The position numbers were made by a program, and so were the translations under genes. Of a stretch of 64,000 nt of DNA, positions 28,676-37,173 are shown one piece after another. The notes beneath the pieces are model-generated. The model worked only from the letters and a program-made list of their open reading frames with translations, did no database searches and was not told where the DNA came from. This stretch comes from Rhizobiales bacterium NRL2 (GTDB taxonomy: Bacteria > Pseudomonadota > Alphaproteobacteria > Minwuiales > Minwuiaceae). The stretch is from positions 2,935,001-2,999,000 of the forward strand of contig CP016093.1 of assembly GCA_001664005.1 (NCBI GenBank), in the 5' to 3' direction. The first letter of the stretch is position 1. Each line of letters starts with the position of its first letter.

Positions 28676-28986
28676 TTCATCGGGACGTAGCGCCCGTCCT
28701 GAATCTTCGAGAAGAATTCGTCCACCTGCGGATGGCTGACCGGCTCGCCGGACTCGTCCCACAGCAGGTTCTGCTCCGAGACATAGGCGATATAGGTGGA
28801 TTCCTCGTTCTCGGCCAGCAGGTGATAGAAGGGCTGGTCCTTCCGCGGACGCATATGTTCCGGGATTCTGAGCCACCACTCTTCCGTGTTGTTGAACTCC
28901 GGGTCGACGTCGAAGATCACGCCACGAAACGGAAAGATGCGGTGGCGCACGATATCGCCGATGCGGAATTTCGCCAAAGCCACCAT
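28660..28986 (-). CDS. hspQ: Heat shock protein HspQ
   Basis: 108 residues from ATG 28986 (MVALAKFRIGDIVRHRIFPF); GTG 28992 two codons upstream is an alternative, and the frame is open to 29088 with unrelated sequence. Family signature: FRGVIFDVDPEF, then EHMRPRKDQPFYHLLAENEE and YVSEQNLLWDESGEPVSHP. HspQ is a small hemimethylated-DNA-binding-fold protein known as a specificity factor for the Lon protease in Yersinia. It overlaps bpt at the 3' end, placing two proteolysis-related genes tail to tail. Confidence 0.94.
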   Translation of the reverse strand: MVALAKFRIGDIVRHRIFPFRGVIFDVDPEFNNTEEWWLRIPEHMRPRKDQPFYHLLAENEESTYIAYVSEQNLLWDESGEPVSHPQVDEFFSKIQDGRYVPMNQFAN

Positions 28987-29060
28987 GTTCACCCGAATAC
29001 GCTCCACTGCTCTGAGTCGGCCTGCGCCGTCTCGACTATCAGATGCGACCTCTCGGCCCA

Positions 29061-29073
29061 AGGTCAATGACCT
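29061..29073. promoter_or_regulatory. Perfect palindrome upstream of hspQ
   Basis: aggtca-a-tgacct, 6-bp arms with one central base, 75 bases before the hspQ start. It is a candidate operator in the 240-base gap between hspQ and the exported lipoprotein gene. No regulator can be named. Confidence 0.35.
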
Positions 29074-29103
29074 GACAATCAATTTCACCGGGGCGCAAAC
29101 GAT

Positions 29104-29133
29104 GACGCCGCCAGGGAGGGGACTGGCGGCGTC
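29104..29133 (-). terminator. GC-rich hairpin, possible terminator
   Basis: gacgccgcca (29104-29113) and tggcggcgtc (29124-29133) form a perfect 10-bp stem with a 10-base loop. It lies about 95 bases past the stop of the minus-strand lipoprotein gene. On that strand it is followed by ATCGTTTG, a weak T run. Confidence 0.5.
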
Positions 29134-29226
29134 TTGGTGTCGACGAGTTGGGAGGGAGTGCGTTTTTCCAGAAATCTCGTCTGTTGCAAAGATGGGACGG
29201 ATCGCGCCCGAACCAAGTGATCCGTG

Positions 29227-29715
29227 TCACAACGCCGCCCGGCGGACAGCGCCGGCCAGGCGCCGGTCCGGGTCGGCGCGCGCAGTCAGCATGTCACGCA
29301 GCCGCCGGGGCAGTATGGGGGCGTATTTCGGGCGGAAATACTCCAGCACCGAGGCGGCGGCGTAGGTCTTGCGCGCCGGATCGCCCGCCGCAGCATCCGC
29401 CAGTGTCGCCACCACGGCGTCGACGTCGAAATAGCGGATCTCGCTGAGCTGGGTATCGATCAAGCCTTCGGCTTCCACGCTGCGGAACTGGAAGCGTTCC
29501 CTGCCCGCCCGGCGGGTGACGATGGCCGCCACCACCAGCAGCAGTTCCTGGGCCTCGTTCTGGGCCAGGCTGTCCGTCGAAAAGCTGAGCCGCACCAGTC
29601 CGTCGGATTCCGGATCGATCGTCCGCACCGTCATTGAAGGTTCCGGCGGCGTGGCCGCGCACCCGACAGCCAGGGCCAGCGCCAACACCGCGCACAACCC
29701 GCCGCGAAGGATCAC
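29227..29715 (-). CDS. Predicted lipoprotein of unknown function
   Basis: 162 residues from a GTG that overlaps the stop of the upstream gene (GTGA). The signal peptide VILRGGLCAVLALALAVGCA has a plausible lipobox (LAVGC, Cys at 19). The mature part is mixed alpha/beta with no motif I recognise (GLVRLSFSTDSLAQNEAQEL; EIRYFDVDAVVATL). It is coupled to another exported unknown protein, so the pair probably works together in the envelope. Confidence 0.75.
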   Translation of the reverse strand: MILRGGLCAVLALALAVGCAATPPEPSMTVRTIDPESDGLVRLSFSTDSLAQNEAQELLLVVAAIVTRRAGRERFQFRSVEAEGLIDTQLSEIRYFDVDAVVATLADAAAGDPARKTYAAASVLEYFRPKYAPILPRRLRDMLTARADPDRRLAGAVRRAAL

Positions 29716-30380
29716 GATTCCACCCCCGGGACGAAGGACAGCGCGGTTTCGAGGAACTGCAGCGTCAGGTCGCCGCCGAGCTGTTCACGAACCACGTCGA
29801 TCGCCGCTTCCTCATCGCGCTCGACGGCGCTGATACGCGGCGCGTGGCCGTCGAAGTCGACGATCATGTTGCCGGCATAGTAGAGCCCGCCCGGCGCGAG
29901 CAGCAGCTTCGGCACGTCCGGATCCGCCATGGCCTGCGGCAGGGTATTGCGGAAAACGAGATGATCGGGCGGATAGAAATAGTCCGTCGTCGCCCGCCGG
30001 CCCTCGATCAGATTGCTGTTGGTAACCGTGATCGAGCGCAGCATGTAGATTCCGGCCGGCGCCTCGTAGGCGGCGTAGAGGGTCTGCCGGTCGCCAGCCG
30101 GGCAGTCGGCCCTGTCGAGCGCCAGCGGATTGCAGTATTCGCGGCGCAGGATCAGCGGCGGACGGCTGTGGTCGACGGCGAGGCGGCGCATGTCGATGGG
30201 CGCCCAACGGAGTTCGATCGCGGGCACGTCGGAGAACAGGCTGTTGACGCCGGACGGATGGGACGTGCCCACACCGATGACCACGATCGCGCTGTCGTTC
30301 GGCGAACGCGCGCCTTCGCGGAAACCCGACGTGGCCAGGGCCGCGCCGAGCAGAAGCGCCAGAAGTGCAAGCCTACGCAT
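29712..30380 (-). CDS. Predicted exported protein of unknown function
   Basis: 222 residues beginning MRRLALLALLLGAALATSGF, a clear signal peptide without a lipobox. Distinctive stretches are SAIVVIGVGTSHPSGVNSLF, AAYEAPAGIYMLRSITVTNS and LAPGGLYYAGNMIVDFDGHA. The last resembles the beta-rich part of small periplasmic or outer-membrane-associated proteins whose annotations mention carbohydrate or surface roles, but I cannot assign a family. Cys residues occur at about 108 and 118 (EYCNPLALDRADCPAG), possibly a disulfide. The stop overlaps the lipoprotein GTG start. Confidence 0.75.
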   Translation of the reverse strand: MRRLALLALLLGAALATSGFREGARSPNDSAIVVIGVGTSHPSGVNSLFSDVPAIELRWAPIDMRRLAVDHSRPPLILRREYCNPLALDRADCPAGDRQTLYAAYEAPAGIYMLRSITVTNSNLIEGRRATTDYFYPPDHLVFRNTLPQAMADPDVPKLLLAPGGLYYAGNMIVDFDGHAPRISAVERDEEAAIDVVREQLGGDLTLQFLETALSFVPGVES

Positions 30381-30454
30381 CGGTCGCCACCTCCCGAAGG
30401 GTCAAGCGTAGACCCCGGCCCTGCCGGGAACAACGGCGCCGACCGCGGCGGCGG

Positions 30455-30883
30455 TCACAATTGCCTCAGCATCAGGGCCTGCGCCGCACGGATGACGCGC
30501 CGGGTCTCGGGCCAGATCACCGCCTCCAGCGCGGCCTCCGTCGGCATCCAGCACGCCGCCGCCGCGTCGTCGCCGGCGACCGGCTCGCCCGCCAGCCAGT
30601 CTCCCCACATGTCGACCAGGGTGTAGTGGTATTCGATCGCCCCCTCCGCGTCGCGGCCGATGCCGTCGACGACATCGACCAGGCCACGGATCCGGCAATG
30701 CACGGCGGTTTCCTCCATCACTTCCCGGGCGGCGGCTTCCGCGACGGTTTCGCCCCATTCCTGCCGGCCGCCGGGAATGGACCACTGGCCCTCTCGCGGC
30801 GGCTTGCCGCGGCGGATGATCAGAACCTCATCGCCCCTGAAGATGACGGCGCCGATGCCGACGCCGGGCCGCCGTGTCGCCAT
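30455..30883 (-). CDS. Nudix hydrolase
   Basis: 142 residues. The Nudix box is complete: GGRQEWGETVAEAAAREVME followed by ET (residues about 38-60), giving G-x5-E-x7-REVxEE for Mg2+ and pyrophosphate chemistry. The N-terminal VGIGAVIFRGDEVLIIRRG fits the ADP-ribose pyrophosphatase/MutT-like branch. It would hydrolyse a nucleoside diphosphate linked to another moiety; the substrate is unknown. It is divergent from the cytochrome P450 gene. Confidence 0.92.
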   Translation of the reverse strand: MATRRPGVGIGAVIFRGDEVLIIRRGKPPREGQWSIPGGRQEWGETVAEAAAREVMEETAVHCRIRGLVDVVDGIGRDAEGAIEYHYTLVDMWGDWLAGEPVAGDDAAAACWMPTEAALEAVIWPETRRVIRAAQALMLRQL

Positions 30884-30992
30884 TCCGCGCCCTCCCCGGC
30901 GATTACAGTGACATCATCGCTGCGGACTCGCCAAGGCCGCAGCACTCCGGTAGAGAACATCCATGGGCCGTCAGGGGAGGATCGCTCATACC

Positions 30993-32219
30993 ATGTCTGT
31001 CGACTTCAATCCGAACGCAGCCGAGACCATCGTCGACCCCTATCCGGGTCTGGCGCGGCTCCGCGCCGACGAACCGATGCACTGGAACCCGGTCAGCCGG
31101 GCCTGGTACCTGACCCGCTATGACGACGTGCGCGCGGGTTTCCGCGACAAGCGCCTGTCGGCGGACCGGATCCGGCCCTTCGTCGAGGCCCAGCGCGACG
31201 GGCCGGACGGCGAGGAAATCGGTTTCCTGGGCGAGCACATCAGCCACTGGGCGGTGTTCAACGATCCGCCGCGCCACACGCACCTGCGCGGCCTGATGAA
31301 CAAGGCGTTCACGACCCGGCGCGTCGAAGTCCTGCGCGCGGGCGTCGCCGAGATCGTCAACGGTCTGATCGCCGACTGGGCGGATGGCGACGAAATCGAT
31401 TTCCATCACCGCTTCGCCTATCCCCTGCCCGCCACGGTCATCGCCCTGCTGCTGGGCGTGCCGCAGGAAGACGTTGACCACCTCAAACGCTGGTCCGACG
31501 CGCTGGCGCAGTTCGTCCTCACCTCGAAGACCAATCCGGAGAAGTACCGCGTCGCGGCCGCGGCGCTGAAGGAGATGAACGCCTATTTCGGGGATTTCCT
31601 CGAACAGCGCCGCCGCGATCCGGGGGAACTGGTCACGGACGGCCTGATCAGCGCCACCGACGAGGGCGACCGGCTGACCGCCGACGAATTGACGGCAAGC
31701 TGCATCCTGCTGCTTTTCGCCGGCCACGAGACGACGACGCAGCTTCTCGCCAACGGCCTTCACGCGCTGATCAGGCATCCCGACCAGATGGCCAATTTCC
31801 GCGAGAACCGCCATGATGCGAAGTTCGTGAAGAACGCGGTGGAGGAACTGCTCCGTTTCGACGGGCCTTCGCTGACCAGCCCGCGGATTGTGGCGAAGGA
31901 CTTCGAGCTTCACGGCCAGGTGGCGAAGGCGGGGCAACGTCTGTGGCTCTGGAACGCCGCCGCCAACCGCGATCCGGCGGTCTTCGAGGACCCGGAACGG
32001 CTCAATCTCAGACGTCCCAACGCCGACCGGCACGTCACCTTCGGTTTCGGCGTCCATTTCTGCATCGGCGCGCCGCTTGCGAAGCTGGAGGCGGAGGTCG
32101 CCTTCCCCATCCTGCTGGAGCGTTTCAGCCGGTTCGAACTGGTGAAGCCGGCGCAGGACTGGTCGGATTCCTACGTCTCGCGCGGCATGACCAGCCTGCC
32201 GGTCCGCGTCTACCGCTGA
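30993..32219 (+). CDS. Cytochrome P450
   Basis: 408 residues from ATG 30993 ([20 protein letters not shown]), with AGGGGAGG 12 bases upstream; ATG 30963 is an alternative. All P450 marks are present: I-helix AGHETT (243-248), ExxR (E285-R288) in NAVEELLRF, and the heme loop [14 protein letters not shown] with the thiolate C357. It is a soluble, class I-type bacterial P450 and would need ferredoxin and ferredoxin reductase from elsewhere, as none is nearby. The substrate is unknown. It overlaps the end of acr3 by 10 bases. Confidence 0.95.
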   Translation: MSVDFNPNAAETIVDPYPGLARLRADEPMHWNPVSRAWYLTRYDDVRAGFRDKRLSADRIRPFVEAQRDGPDGEEIGFLGEHISHWAVFNDPPRHTHLRGLMNKAFTTRRVEVLRAGVAEIVNGLIADWADGDEIDFHHRFAYPLPATVIALLLGVPQEDVDHLKRWSDALAQFVLTSKTNPEKYRVAAAALKEMNAYFGDFLEQRRRDPGELVTDGLISATDEGDRLTADELTASCILLLFAGHETTTQLLANGLHALIRHPDQMANFRENRHDAKFVKNAVEELLRFDGPSLTSPRIVAKDFELHGQVAKAGQRLWLWNAAANRDPAVFEDPERLNLRRPNADRHVTFGFGVHFCIGAPLAKLEAEVAFPILLERFSRFELVKPAQDWSDSYVSRGMTSLPVRVYR

Positions 32220-33265
32220 GGACTGGTCCGCTCCGTCTCCGCCGACCGCGTGTCGAACCAGCCCCGGGTACGGTTGGCGAAGGCGACGAGCGACAGCATC
32301 ACCGGCACTTCGACCAGCACGCCGACCACGGTGGCCAGCGCCGCGCCGGAGTTCAGGCCGTACAGGCTGATCGCCACGGCCACGGCAAGCTCGAAGAAAT
32401 TCGACGTGCCGATCATGGCGCAGGGCGCGGCGACCCTGAACGGCACGCGCAGTCCCCAGGCCGCCGCGTAGGCGAGCGCGAAGATGCCGTAGGACTGGAT
32501 CAGAAGCGGCGCCGCAATCAGCGTGATGACAAGCGGCTGCGCCAGAATCACCTGTCCCTGGAAGCCGAACAGCAGCACGACGGTGGCGAGCAGGCCGATG
32601 ACCGAGAACGGCTTGACCCGCGCCGTCAGTTCTCCAACTGCCTGTTCGCCGCCGCGCCGGAGCAGATGGCGCCGTGTCAGCACGCCGGCGCCGAGCGGCA
32701 CCACGACGTAGAGCGCGACCGAAAGCACCAGCGTGTCCCACGGAACCGGAATGCTGGTGACGCCGAGCAGGAGCGCGACGATCGGCGCATAGGCGAACAC
32801 CATGATCACGTCGTTCACGCTGACCTGCACCAGGGTGTAGTTGGGGTCGCCGCGGGTGAGCTGGGACCAGACGAAGACCATCGCCGTGCAGGGCGCGGCG
32901 CCCAGCAGGATCAGTCCGGCGATGTAGGAGTCGGCGTCAGCGGGCGGAATCAGGCCGGCGAAGACATGCTTGAAGAAGATCACGCCCAGGAAGGCCATGG
33001 TGAACGGCTTGATCAGCCAGTTGACCATCAAGGTGATCAGCAGACCGCGCGGCTGTTCCGTGACGCGCGAAAGGCTGGCGAAATCCACCGCCACCATCAT
33101 CGGGTAGACCATCGCCCAGATCAGAACCGCGACGACGAGGTTCACATTGGCGTATTCGAGCGAGGCGAAGACGCTGAAGAGTCCCGGCGCGAGCTCGCCG
33201 AGTGCGATTCCCGCGATGATGCAGAGTCCGACCCAGAGGGTCAGGAAGCGTTCGAATATCGGCAC
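32210..33265 (-). CDS. acr3: ACR3-family arsenite efflux permease
   Basis: 351 residues from a GTG preceded by GGGAG. Ten hydrophobic segments are predicted. The conserved thiolate C126 in [11 protein letters not shown] and glutamate E292 in [12 protein letters not shown] are the residues known to be required for As(III) extrusion in ACR3 proteins. It pumps As(OH)3 or its anion across the inner membrane using the proton gradient. It lies 42 bases downstream of the ArsR-ArsC fusion gene, forming a two-gene arsenic resistance operon. Confidence 0.95.
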   Translation of the reverse strand: MPIFERFLTLWVGLCIIAGIALGELAPGLFSVFASLEYANVNLVVAVLIWAMVYPMMVAVDFASLSRVTEQPRGLLITLMVNWLIKPFTMAFLGVIFFKHVFAGLIPPADADSYIAGLILLGAAPCTAMVFVWSQLTRGDPNYTLVQVSVNDVIMVFAYAPIVALLLGVTSIPVPWDTLVLSVALYVVVPLGAGVLTRRHLLRRGGEQAVGELTARVKPFSVIGLLATVVLLFGFQGQVILAQPLVITLIAAPLLIQSYGIFALAYAAAWGLRVPFRVAAPCAMIGTSNFFELAVAVAISLYGLNSGAALATVVGVLVEVPVMLSLVAFANRTRGWFDTRSAETERTSPQR

Positions 33266-33307
33266 AAGCCTACTCCCGATTGGTGATCACGCGTTGCCGA
33301 ACGGCGT

Positions 33308-34159
33308 TCAGGTCGTGACGGACGCCGGCCGGCCTATTTCGTCCAGACGCTCTTTCAGGGCAATGCGGCCGAGCGACTTGAGCGGGAGGTTCACGAAAAT
33401 CGATATGCGGTTGTTCATCATCCGGTAGGCGTCGGCGAAGGCCTGGCGCTTGACGGCCTCGGTGCCTTCGACGGCGGCCGGATCCGGGATACCCCAATGC
33501 GCGCTCATCGGCTGGCCGGGCCATATCGGGCAGGTCTCGGCGGCGGCGTTGTCACAGACGGTGAAAACGAAGTCCAGCCGCGGCGCCTCGGGGCCCGCGA
33601 ACTCTTCCCAGCTCTTGGACCGGAACCTGGTGGCGTCGTGGTTGAGGTTGCGCAGCAATTCCAGGGCGTAGGGATGCACCTCGCCCTTCGGCTGGCTGCC
33701 GGCCGACCAGGCGTTGAACCGTCCGGCGCCCTCACGTGAAAGAATGGCCTCGGCGATGATGCTGCGGGCCGAATTGCCGGTACAAAGAAACAGCACGTTC
33801 AGTTTGCTCTCGGTCATGTTTGCCTCTCCCTCTTCAAGGGGCGCGGACAGGCCACCGACCGAACAGAGTTCGGGCCTTCCGCCACAACAGTCCTCGGCCA
33901 GGAAACCGATCAGGGCCCTTACCGCGGATGGATTCACCGCGTAGTGGATACGCCGCCCACTCCGGACCGACGACACCAGTCCCGCGCCCTCGAGTTGCGC
34001 AAGGTGAAACGACAGGCCCGACGGCGCGACGGACAGGACCGCGCTCAGCTCGCCCGCCGTCAGTCCGTCCGGCGCTTCCCGCACCAGCCGCCGGAAGATC
34101 CGCAGCCGCTGATAGTGGCCGAGAGCCTGGAACGCCCCTGTCGCGATACTCATTTCCAT
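33308..34159 (-). CDS. arsRC: ArsR repressor fused to thioredoxin-type arsenate reductase ArsC
   Basis: 283 residues in one uninterrupted frame. Residues 1-105 are a winged-helix ArsR: LSVAPSGLSFHLAQLEGAGLV (recognition helix) and the C-terminal cysteine cluster DCCGGRPELC (C91, C92, C99), similar to the C95/C96/C102 As(III) site of the Acidithiobacillus ArsR. Residues 115-283 are a low-molecular-weight phosphatase-like ArsC: LFLCTGNSARSIIAEAIL with nucleophile C126, and relay cysteines C202 and C210 in FTVCDNAAAETCPIWPG. A strong ribosome site precedes Met115, so free ArsC may also be made. The protein would sense arsenite and reduce arsenate that acr3 then exports. Confidence 0.93.
   Translation of the reverse strand: MEMSIATGAFQALGHYQRLRIFRRLVREAPDGLTAGELSAVLSVAPSGLSFHLAQLEGAGLVSSVRSGRRIHYAVNPSAVRALIGFLAEDCCGGRPELCSVGGLSAPLEEGEANMTESKLNVLFLCTGNSARSIIAEAILSREGAGRFNAWSAGSQPKGEVHPYALELLRNLNHDATRFRSKSWEEFAGPEAPRLDFVFTVCDNAAAETCPIWPGQPMSAHWGIPDPAAVEGTEAVKRQAFADAYRMMNNRISIFVNLPLKSLGRIALKERLDEIGRPASVTT
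33823..33830 (-). promoter_or_regulatory. Internal ribosome binding site before the ArsC part
   Basis: GGGAGAGG on the minus strand, five bases (CAAAC) before the ATG at 33817, inside the ArsR-ArsC fusion frame. It would give a separate 169-residue ArsC. Confidence 0.65.
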
Positions 34160-34177
34160 ATTTCATGGATATTTGAA
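34155..34177. promoter_or_regulatory. AT-rich dyad, candidate ArsR operator
   Basis: tccat (34155-34159) and atgga (34165-34169) form a dyad that covers the arsRC start codon, next to a second TTCA/TGAA dyad at 34162-34177. On the minus strand this reads as a direct repeat TCAAATAT-cca-TGAAATAT. Position at the start of an autoregulated ars gene suggests ArsR binding; this is inference. Confidence 0.5.
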
Positions 34178-34318
34178 TTATCCTGTTCCGACAAGCCGGA
34201 ATCGCGGCCGATGGCGCGAGGCCGCGATCTTTGCGAATGTCGGAGGCTCCGTGCACCGATTCCCTGAAGCCCGCTTTCCCGAGGCCGCCGCCATGTTCCG
34301 CATCAACGCCAGCGTCAG

Positions 34319-35236
34319 ATGAACGACTGGATCGCCATCGGCGAAGCGGTGCTGCCGATCTTCGGGCTTGTGGCGCTCGGCGCGGTGCTGAAGCAGCTGC
34401 CGCTGCTCGACGACAAGGGCTGGGCGGCGATCGACCGGATCGTCTACTGGGTGCTGTTTCCCGCGCTTCTCTTCGGCGCCGTGTCGCGGGCCGATTTCGG
34501 CAGTCTCGACCCCGGACCGATGGCCCTGGGCATGATCGCAACCGTGCTGCTGGTGACCTTTCTGGCCTTCCTGTTCGCCCGCCGGCAGGGCGCGGGCCGC
34601 CCGGCCCGGGCATCCCTGGTGATGGGCTCGATCCGCTTCAACACCTTTCTCGGCGTCGCCATCGCCGGGCAGTTCCTGGGGGAAACCGGGCTGGCGCTGA
34701 CGGCGGTCTGCATCGCGGTCATGGTGCCGACCGTGAACGTGATCAGCATCTGGGCGCTGCAGCGGGGCACGCCCGGCGGCGGCATGGGCCGGACCCTCGG
34801 TGCGCTTCTGACCAATCCGCTGATCATCGCCTGCCTGCTGGGAGCCGTAGTCAACCTCGCCGGCGGCGAACCCGAACCGGTGCTGATGACGGCGATCGGC
34901 ATTCTGGGCGACGGCGCGCTGCCCCTGGGCCTCATCGCCGTCGGCGCCGGCCTTGCCTTCGAGACGCTGCGGCGGGAATCGGCTCTGCTTGGGGCCGGCG
35001 TCGTGCTGAAGATGCTCGTCCAGCCCGCGATCGGTTTCGGCCTGCTGCGGGCCGCCGGTCTCGAGGGTCCGGAACTGCTGATCGCGGTGATGTGGCTGGC
35101 CCTGCCGGCGGCGCCGTCGTCCTATGTGATGGCCCGGACACTGGGCGGAGACGCGCCGCTGATGGCGACGCTGCTGACCGTCCAGCTGGTCCTGTCGGCG
35201 GCGAGCCTGCCCATCCTGATCGGCCTGCTGGGCTAG
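34319..35236 (+). CDS. AEC-family (auxin efflux carrier-like) transporter
   Basis: 305 residues with about ten hydrophobic segments in two five-helix halves: VLPIFGLVALGAVLKQLPLL at the start and NPLIIACLLGAVVNLAGG beginning the second half. Bacterial AEC proteins export or import organic acids such as malate or malonate. The ribosome site is weak. It is divergent from the arsenic operon, so it may be unrelated or share the intergenic region; it lacks arsenic-specific features. The substrate is unknown. Confidence 0.88.
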   Translation: MNDWIAIGEAVLPIFGLVALGAVLKQLPLLDDKGWAAIDRIVYWVLFPALLFGAVSRADFGSLDPGPMALGMIATVLLVTFLAFLFARRQGAGRPARASLVMGSIRFNTFLGVAIAGQFLGETGLALTAVCIAVMVPTVNVISIWALQRGTPGGGMGRTLGALLTNPLIIACLLGAVVNLAGGEPEPVLMTAIGILGDGALPLGLIAVGAGLAFETLRRESALLGAGVVLKMLVQPAIGFGLLRAAGLEGPELLIAVMWLALPAAPSSYVMARTLGGDAPLMATLLTVQLVLSAASLPILIGLLG

Positions 35237-35346
35237 CGCTGCCGGGAAGATTGATATCCGTCACCGGGCGGACAATCCGACGCTTCCGGAACCGAAGGCA
35301 AGCCGCTAGTGTGCGTATGCGAAGGGGGTAACGGGCTGCGGACGTC

Positions 35347-36102
35347 ATGAGTATCTGGGGGAAGTTGATCGGCGGCGGACTGGGGTTCGCCTTCGGGGGT
35401 CCGATCGGGGCGCTGCTGGGCGGCGTCGCCGGCCACGCGGTCGACCGCTACCGGGAGACCGAGGAAGAGCAGGACCAGGAGGCGCTTGAAGACGGGCGCC
35501 CCGCCGCGACCAAGCAGATTGCGTTCACCATCGGCGTCATCGTGCTGGGCGCCAAGATGGCGAAGGCCGACGGGGTCGTGACCTCCGACGAGGTCGCGGC
35601 CTTCCGGGAAGTCTTCCAGGTGCCGCCGGACGAGTTGAAGAACGTCGCGCGCGTTTTCAACCAGGCCAAGCAGGACGCCACCGGCTACGAACCCTACGCC
35701 CGCCAGATCGCCGGCATGTTCAAGGAAGATCCGGAGGTTCTGGAGGATCTGCTGGCCGGCCTGATGCATATCGCGCGGGCGGACAACGTGATCCACCCGA
35801 ACGAAGTGGCCTTCCTGAAATCCGTCGCCGAGATCTTCGGCATCAGCGCCGGCGACTACCGCCGCCTGCACGCCACCTATCTCGGGCCCGATGGCGAGGA
35901 TCCCTACGCCGTGCTCGGCATCTCGGGCGACGCCACGGACAGCGAGGTCAAGGCCGCCTATCGCAGCCTGATCAAGAAGAACCATCCTGACCGAGCCATC
36001 GCCCAGGGCATGCCGGAGGAGTTCGTCGCCGTGGCCAACGAGAAGCTGGCCCGGATCAACGAGGCCTATGACCGGATTTCGAAGGAACGGGGCCTGGGCT
36101 GA
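35347..36102 (+). CDS. djlA: DjlA-like TerB/DnaJ co-chaperone
   Basis: 251 residues. The N-terminus holds a Gly-rich membrane segment (GGGLGFAFGGPIGALLGGVA, residues 9-28), then a TerB-like helical domain (about 55-175, AKMAKADGVVTSDEVAAFRE and MHIARADNVIHPNEVAFLKS) and a C-terminal J domain (about 185-251, PYAVLGISGDATDSEVKAAY) with the HPD motif in KKNHPDR. It recruits DnaK at the inner membrane. It is followed 17 bases later by an amidase gene, with which it is probably co-transcribed. Confidence 0.92.
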   Translation: MSIWGKLIGGGLGFAFGGPIGALLGGVAGHAVDRYRETEEEQDQEALEDGRPAATKQIAFTIGVIVLGAKMAKADGVVTSDEVAAFREVFQVPPDELKNVARVFNQAKQDATGYEPYARQIAGMFKEDPEVLEDLLAGLMHIARADNVIHPNEVAFLKSVAEIFGISAGDYRRLHATYLGPDGEDPYAVLGISGDATDSEVKAAYRSLIKKNHPDRAIAQGMPEEFVAVANEKLARINEAYDRISKERGLG

Positions 36103-36119
36103 CGTCCCCGGACCGCGCC

Positions 36120-36806
36120 ATGGACGAACGTCCCTCCCCCAATCACGATGACCGACGCGGCCGCGCGGTCGACATGATCGTCATTCACTATACGGGGATG
36201 AGATCGGCCGCGGACTCTCTGGCCAGGCTCTGCGACCCGGCGGCGAAGGTCTCCGCGCACTATCTGATCGATGAACAGGGCGGCGCCAGCCGCCTCGTCG
36301 CGGAGGACCGGCGCGCCTGGCACGCCGGGGTGGCCTGGTGGGACGGGGAAAGCGACATCAACGCCTGCTCGGTCGGCATCGAACTGCAGAATCCCGGCCA
36401 TGAATTCGGCTACCGGGCCTTTCCCGAACCGCAGATCGCCGCGCTGATCGCCCTGACGGCCGATATCGCCGCGCGCCAGGAGGTGCCGGCCGCGCGGATC
36501 CTGGGGCATTCGGACGTCGCGCCGACACGCAAGACCGATCCCGGAGAGCTGTTTCCCTGGGAGCGGCTGGCGGAAGCAGGGCTGGGACTGTGGCCCGAGG
36601 CCTGGGACCCCACGCATGCGGTCGATCCGGACGGGGTGCGGTCCGCGCTGGCCCGGATCGGCTATGGCTGGCTGTCGGGCCCGGACGCCGACACCGCGGC
36701 GGTCATCCGCACCTTTCAGCGTCACTGGCTGCCGGAGCGGGTCAGCGGCGAGGCGGATGCCGATACGCTTCTTCGCATCGGCAACATCGCCCGCCACATG
36801 AAGTGA
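36120..36806 (+). CDS. N-acetylmuramoyl-L-alanine amidase (AmiD/Amidase_2 type)
   Basis: 228 residues, no signal peptide. The Amidase_2 zinc site is visible: VIHYTGM (H), RRAWHAGVAWW (H region), SVGIELQNPG (E) and LGHSDVAPTRKTDPG (H and catalytic K/D). A C-terminal peptidoglycan-binding domain (YGWLSGPDADTAAVIRTFQR) covers about 180-228. It cleaves the amide between MurNAc and the stem peptide; being cytoplasmic it may act as an AmpD-like recycling enzyme. It is the second gene after djlA and converges with a tiny gene 7 bases away. Confidence 0.92.
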   Translation: MDERPSPNHDDRRGRAVDMIVIHYTGMRSAADSLARLCDPAAKVSAHYLIDEQGGASRLVAEDRRAWHAGVAWWDGESDINACSVGIELQNPGHEFGYRAFPEPQIAALIALTADIAARQEVPAARILGHSDVAPTRKTDPGELFPWERLAEAGLGLWPEAWDPTHAVDPDGVRSALARIGYGWLSGPDADTAAVIRTFQRHWLPERVSGEADADTLLRIGNIARHMK

Positions 36807-36813
36807 ACTGACG

Positions 36814-37005
36814 TCAGGAAAAGATACGGCCGACGGACTGCCGGAAACGCCGCAGGCCTGCCAGGGTGATTCGCGCACGTTCGGCACGGCCGCGCTGCAG
36901 ATAGACGTCGATATTCCGCATGGCGTCGTCGACGATCGCCGCATTCTCCTGCGGGCTGCGGTTCAGGTCATTGATCTGATTGACATCGATGGAACGATAT
37001 TCCAC
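36814..37005 (-). CDS. Small Arg-rich protein, DUF1127-like
   Basis: 63 residues from a GTG preceded by AAGGAGA seven bases upstream. The N-terminus is VEYRSIDVNQINDLNRSPQE; the C-terminal half (RNIDVYLQRGRAERARITLA and LRRFRQSVGRIFS) is a basic amphipathic helix resembling the DUF1127 end. Small proteins of this kind are often stress-induced or bind RNA/phosphate metabolism partners in alphaproteobacteria, but the assignment here is tentative. It is divergent from a GcvA-like LysR gene with a strong dyad between them, so the LysR protein may control it. Confidence 0.6.
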   Translation of the reverse strand: MEYRSIDVNQINDLNRSPQENAAIVDDAMRNIDVYLQRGRAERARITLAGLRRFRQSVGRIFS

Positions 37006-37115
37006 GGCACTTCTCCTTCTCGGTAGGGCGGGAGCGCCTTTGCCGTTCCCGCCTTGCATCTGTTGAAGCGGAATATGGTTCGCTGCCGGGCCATTGACAA
37101 AGGACCTTTTCTCAC

Positions 37116-37147
37116 CAGATTGATGAACTGAATTCATCTTTAATCTG
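37116..37147. promoter_or_regulatory. Nested dyad between the small gene and lysR, candidate LysR operator
   Basis: cagatt (37116-37121) pairs with aatctg (37142-37147), enclosing gatgaa (37122-37127) and ttcatc (37133-37138) around ctgaa. It lies 26 bases before the lysR start and about 110 before the divergent small gene, the usual place for a LysR-type site. A TTGACA at 37094-37099 precedes it. Confidence 0.55.
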
Positions 37148-37173
37148 ATGCTGCAAATGCGAAGGAGACAGAA

